From Rhizobiaceae bacterium (GTDB lineage: Bacteria > Pseudomonadota > Alphaproteobacteria > Rhizobiales > Rhizobiaceae), in contig JAEUMA010000417.1 in the NCBI GenBank assembly GCA_016793565.1, forward strand, positions 1 to 7,909: 7,909 nt of DNA, in the 5' to 3' direction. The notes under the pieces were generated by a model. That model saw only the letters and a program-made list of their open reading frames with translations, did no database searches and was not told the origin of the DNA. The position numbers and the translations under genes were made by a program. Numbering within the stretch: position 1 is the first letter of the stretch; each line of letters opens with the position of its first letter. Of this stretch, positions 4,881 to 7,909 are shown piece by piece.

Positions 4881-7826
4881 TCAGCGCGATACGAAACAGC
4901 TGCCGCCGGCAGCCTTGTAGCTGTTGCACAGGTTGACGGCCTCGTTGCGCGAGCCCGCCGGAATGCGCACGCGCCAGAACGTGCCCTTGCCGGAGATCTC
5001 TGCCTTGACGATGCTCGCCTGCCGGTCGCCCAGCACGCTCGCATAGCGCTTGGCCAGATCCTTGTAGCTCGACTGCGCCGCTGCCTCGGTAGGCTGCGAG
5101 GCGATCTGCATGGACCAGGTTCCCGCCGCGATGGTGGCCGGATCGATGGCCGCCACCTGCTCCGGCTCGGGCTTTGCCGCGGCAGCGGGCGCCGGCGCGG
5201 GCTCGGTCGAAGCGGTTTCGTCAGCGTCAGCCGGAGCCGGCGCGACAGCGCCGGTGGTTTCCGCCTCGGGCTCTGAGACCGACACGACCGGATCTTCCAT
5301 CGCCTCGGCGGCGGTCTGGGCAGGCGCGGCATCTTCGGCGGGGGCCGGCTCGTCATTGGCCGCCAGGCTGCCGTCCGGCTTCACCACCAGCGTGCGCACC
5401 TTGCGCGGCGCAACGGCGGCGACTTCGTCGGGCTTTGCGGCCTCGGCCGCAGGCTGCTCGACGCGGTCCTCGTTCTTGGCGGAGGCCGTTTCCTGCCCGT
5501 CTTCCGCGGCCATGGACGCAGCATCCTGGTCCTCGGCCTCGGAGTTCAGCGGCAGGTCGGCGTCGCTAGCCAGGTCCTCCGGCTGAGTGATCTGGACCGG
5601 CTCCTCGGTGGTCGTAACCAGCTTTTCCTGGCTAGCATCGACCGTCGCGCCGCCGCCAGCCACGGTGTCGTAGACCTTGTTGTCCTGGTTGGGCACGGTG
5701 ATCCCGCCGGGGTTCTCCGGCTTGACCTTGATCGGCGACTGGTCGGCGCGCACGATCACGGGCACGCCGGAAGAACTGCCGTCGCCGAAGGACAGCGCGA
5801 ATGCGCCGATCGCACCCACCACGGCGACGCCGCCGACTATCGCGGCGACCATCAGACCACGGCGGCGTGGCGCCTGAGCCTTCTGTACATATTCGGGCAG
5901 TCCGATCTCGTCCTCAAGGGCCGGATCGTACTCCAGTTCGGCCTCGGACTGGCTGTCGTCCGCCATAGGGCGTCCGGCAGACATCGCGTCGGCGTAGAAA
6001 CCCTGCTCGGCGGCGTAGCTCTCCTGGCGTCCGCTTCCGCGGGCAGCCACGCCACGGCCGAGCACGTCCGCTGCTGCGTAGCCGTAGGCCGCGCCGTTGT
6101 CGACGCGAGTGCCGGCCGCATGCATAGGGTCGGCATGCCGCGGCGCAGAAGCCGGCGCCCGCACGGGTTCGGCAAGCTTGTCGCTGTCTCCGAGCAGATC
6201 GGCGAACTCGGCTCCCAGATCGTCATAGGCGGCGGAAGGCGCCTTCGCCTCTTCCTCGAAGCGAACCTCGGGCAGGTCGAGATCGTCAGCAAGAGCCACC
6301 GGCGCCTCATCGACGTCGACCGTGGCGATGTCCGGGGCACCGGCATCGTCGTCCTTATAGGCGTTCGCGGCCGCGGCCGCCTGCGCGGCGGCCCTTTCGG
6401 AAGCGGGCATCTGCTGCTGGTTCGGCCAGTAGGCGCCGCGATTGGCCGCGCGCAGGCGCGCAGCCATGGCGGCCAGCGAGTTCACCGGGTCGTTTTCGAT
6501 TTCCTCGGCCGTCGGGTCGCGCATGGAAGCAGGCGCGGTCGCCCTCGCCTGCTGCGGCGAACGCTTCGCCTCCGCCGGATCAGCGAAGATTTCGTTGAAG
6601 GGGTTGTCGCCTTCGGCGGGCGACATGCCGCGCTGAAGGACTGGGGCAAACTCCGTGTCCGGCCGTCGCGTCTCGCGCGGGGCAGCCTGCACCACCAGAG
6701 GCGCGACCTGCGCGGCGGCGTTGGCGCGCATGTTGCCCAGCAGCGCGTTCAGTTCTTCCTCTAGGTCGGGCGCCGTCGCGACCGGTGCCGCAGGCACTTC
6801 GGGCGCCGTCATGCGCGGAGCTGCCACGGCGCGGAAATCCATGTCGACCTCGGCCATCGCCGCGTCGAAATCCGCCGCGATCTCGTCTTCCATCTCGGCC
6901 ATGGAAGGGCTTTGCGCGGCGACCACCTCGCTGGCCGGCACGAATTCATGCACGGCGCCGCGTTCTTCCGCCCAGTCGTCGTCGAGCGCGAATTCTTCCT
7001 CCAGCGAAGCGGTGATGGCCGCTTCCACGTCGGCCTCGCGATGCCGCGGAGCCTCGGCATATTCGTCGCGCGCCGGCGTCTCGGCGTAGCGGCGCTCTTC
7101 CTCGTAATGGGGCTGTTCGTCGTAGCTCGCGGGCGCTTCCTCGTAACGGGCAGCGGCGTGGCCGGCGTCATATTCCCGGGCTGCCGGCTCATCGTAGGCG
7201 GCGGCCGGCTCGAATTCCTGCGGCGGAGAAACGCGCTCATGCGTCTCGTAGGCCGGCTCCTGCGAGGCATGTGTCTGGTAGGCACGTTCCTCGGCATAGC
7301 CGCGCGGAGCTTCGTCCCCCGCGTAATACTCGGCTGCCTCGTCGCCATAGGCTTCGAGCTCGTCCTGATAGCCGTAGTCTTCATCGGCCACGGCCGGCTC
7401 ATACTGAGCGGCAGGCGCGTAGCTGCGAGGCTCCGTCTCGAAGTCGCGACGGCTATCGGCGAAATGCGGCAGGGCCGGTTCCACATAGGCCGGCTCGTTC
7501 GCTGGCATGCGGGCCGTCTGCGCCGGCCAAGCGACCGACGGCATCGGCGTCGGGTCCATCATGCGCGGTGCCGACGCGGCATCCGCTTCTTCCCCGAATT
7601 CGCCCATCAATTCGCGCTCCAGATCGAGCGAGAAATCGTTGCCCAGGTCGCCCGGATCGAGCTCCGGCGCCGCCACCGGCTGTGGAGCAAGCACCGCCCG
7701 CGGGGCCGGCCTGGCCGGCGCCGACGGCGTGCGCGGATCGAAGCCCATGATGCGCGTCAGCTCGGCAAACGGATCGTCGTCGAACGCGTCATGGGTGGCG
7801 GTTTTAAGCTGGGGTCTGTCTACCAT
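4881..7826 (-). CDS. Large single-pass membrane protein with C-terminal SPOR domain
   Basis: SPOR domains bind glycan strands lacking stem peptides at septa and sites of wall remodelling, so this 981-residue protein probably links the cytoplasm to growing peptidoglycan. Residues 1-653 are acidic, Ala/Pro/Glu/Tyr-rich and look disordered, apart from short helical motifs repeated at 18-28, 68-78, 354-364 and 536-546 and a tyrosine-rich tract at 114-256. Three arginines (654-656) precede one hydrophobic helix (about 657-680), giving an N-in, C-out topology. A periplasmic stretch at 687-722 (with KVKPENPGG and VPNQD) looks structured or conserved. It leads into an acidic Pro/Ala linker (about 723-901) and the SPOR domain (902-981; WSMQIAS near its start, WRVRIP in the middle, Cys967 and Cys977 near the end). 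The ATG at 7826 has a weak GGGAAAGAG upstream. The overall plan resembles FtsN-like and other alphaproteobacterial SPOR proteins, but the long N-terminal region does not match a named family that I can recognise. Confidence 0.9.
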   Translation of the reverse strand: MVDRPQLKTATHDAFDDDPFAELTRIMGFDPRTPSAPARPAPRAVLAPQPVAAPELDPGDLGNDFSLDLERELMGEFGEEADAASAPRMMDPTPMPSVAWPAQTARMPANEPAYVEPALPHFADSRRDFETEPRSYAPAAQYEPAVADEDYGYQDELEAYGDEAAEYYAGDEAPRGYAEERAYQTHASQEPAYETHERVSPPQEFEPAAAYDEPAAREYDAGHAAARYEEAPASYDEQPHYEEERRYAETPARDEYAEAPRHREADVEAAITASLEEEFALDDDWAEERGAVHEFVPASEVVAAQSPSMAEMEDEIAADFDAAMAEVDMDFRAVAAPRMTAPEVPAAPVATAPDLEEELNALLGNMRANAAAQVAPLVVQAAPRETRRPDTEFAPVLQRGMSPAEGDNPFNEIFADPAEAKRSPQQARATAPASMRDPTAEEIENDPVNSLAAMAARLRAANRGAYWPNQQQMPASERAAAQAAAAANAYKDDDAGAPDIATVDVDEAPVALADDLDLPEVRFEEEAKAPSAAYDDLGAEFADLLGDSDKLAEPVRAPASAPRHADPMHAAGTRVDNGAAYGYAAADVLGRGVAARGSGRQESYAAEQGFYADAMSAGRPMADDSQSEAELEYDPALEDEIGLPEYVQKAQAPRRRGLMVAAIVGGVAVVGAIGAFALSFGDGSSSGVPVIVRADQSPIKVKPENPGGITVPNQDNKVYDTVAGGGATVDASQEKLVTTTEEPVQITQPEDLASDADLPLNSEAEDQDAASMAAEDGQETASAKNEDRVEQPAAEAAKPDEVAAVAPRKVRTLVVKPDGSLAANDEPAPAEDAAPAQTAAEAMEDPVVSVSEPEAETTGAVAPAPADADETASTEPAPAPAAAAKPEPEQVAAIDPATIAAGTWSMQIASQPTEAAAQSSYKDLAKRYASVLGDRQASIVKAEISGKGTFWRVRIPAGSRNEAVNLCNSYKAAGGSCFVSR

Positions 7827-7909
7827 GCTCTTTCCCGAACTCGCACATTTTCGGGCGCAAAGCAGCGCCGCGCAAGGTTGGCCCTACCAGCGCAATGTGG
7901 GCAAATGGT
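7827..7909. other. Short upstream stretch with no recognised gene
   Basis: These 83 bases precede the SPOR gene. On the minus strand two frames stay open and end just inside the SPOR gene, and the third has a TAG within the stretch. None gives a protein end that I recognise. In related genomes argS often lies upstream, but no ArgS-like residues are visible here. I see no convincing -35/-10 pair, so the promoter of the SPOR gene is either not recognisable by eye or further upstream. Confidence 0.4.

Noticed and set aside
4768..4929. Possible 54-residue N-terminal extension of NagZ
   Set aside because: The extension is Arg-rich, is not signal-peptide-like, overlaps the end of the SPOR gene and runs through the hairpin. 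The ATG at 4767 gives a normal-length NagZ.
7827..7909. End of an upstream argS-like gene
   Set aside because: Open minus-strand frames exist, but their residues match no protein end that I recognise. The stretch is too short to decide.

Overview
The window is high-GC DNA with every recognisable gene on the minus strand, so transcription runs from the right edge towards base 1. Gene content and order suggest an alphaproteobacterium of the Rhizobiales/Hyphomicrobiales. The short TatA, the Ala/Pro-extended TatB, the KHIPGHG-type NagZ and the very long SPOR-domain protein fit a Mesorhizobium-like (Phyllobacteriaceae) genome. That family-level placement is an inference from remembered protein features, not a search.

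Layout in transcription order: (1) 7909-7827, a short upstream stretch with no recognised gene. (2) 7826-4881, a 981-residue single-pass membrane protein with a C-terminal SPOR (peptidoglycan-binding) domain. (3) 4880-4768, a spacer with a perfect 11-bp GC-rich hairpin that looks like a weak or partial terminator. (4) 4767-3748, nagZ, a cytoplasmic beta-N-acetylhexosaminidase of cell-wall recycling. (5) 3746-2901, scpA, and (6) 2904-2170, scpB, the kleisin and winged-helix partners of SMC. (7) 2136-1030, an FbpC/PotA-type ABC ATPase with a TTG start and no permease or binding protein in view. (8) 993-757, tatA, and (9) 723-1, tatB, which runs off the left edge; tatC is expected beyond it.

The genes from nagZ to tatB are very tightly packed. 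There is 1 base between nagZ and scpA, a 4-base overlap between scpA and scpB, and gaps of 33, 36 and 33 bases after that. They probably form one operon with translational coupling in the nagZ-scpA-scpB part. The shared theme is growth and envelope housekeeping: peptidoglycan binding and recycling, chromosome condensation and segregation, and export of folded proteins. The ABC ATPase is the outlier in function.

This is mostly core-genome territory. I see no insertion sequence, phage gene, CRISPR array, tRNA or rRNA. The least explained part is the roughly 650-residue cytoplasmic region of the SPOR protein. It carries at least four copies of a short motif, D-[LP]-x-x-E-[LF]-x-x-x-[LFM]-G, spread along otherwise disordered-looking sequence, plus a tyrosine-rich acidic tract.
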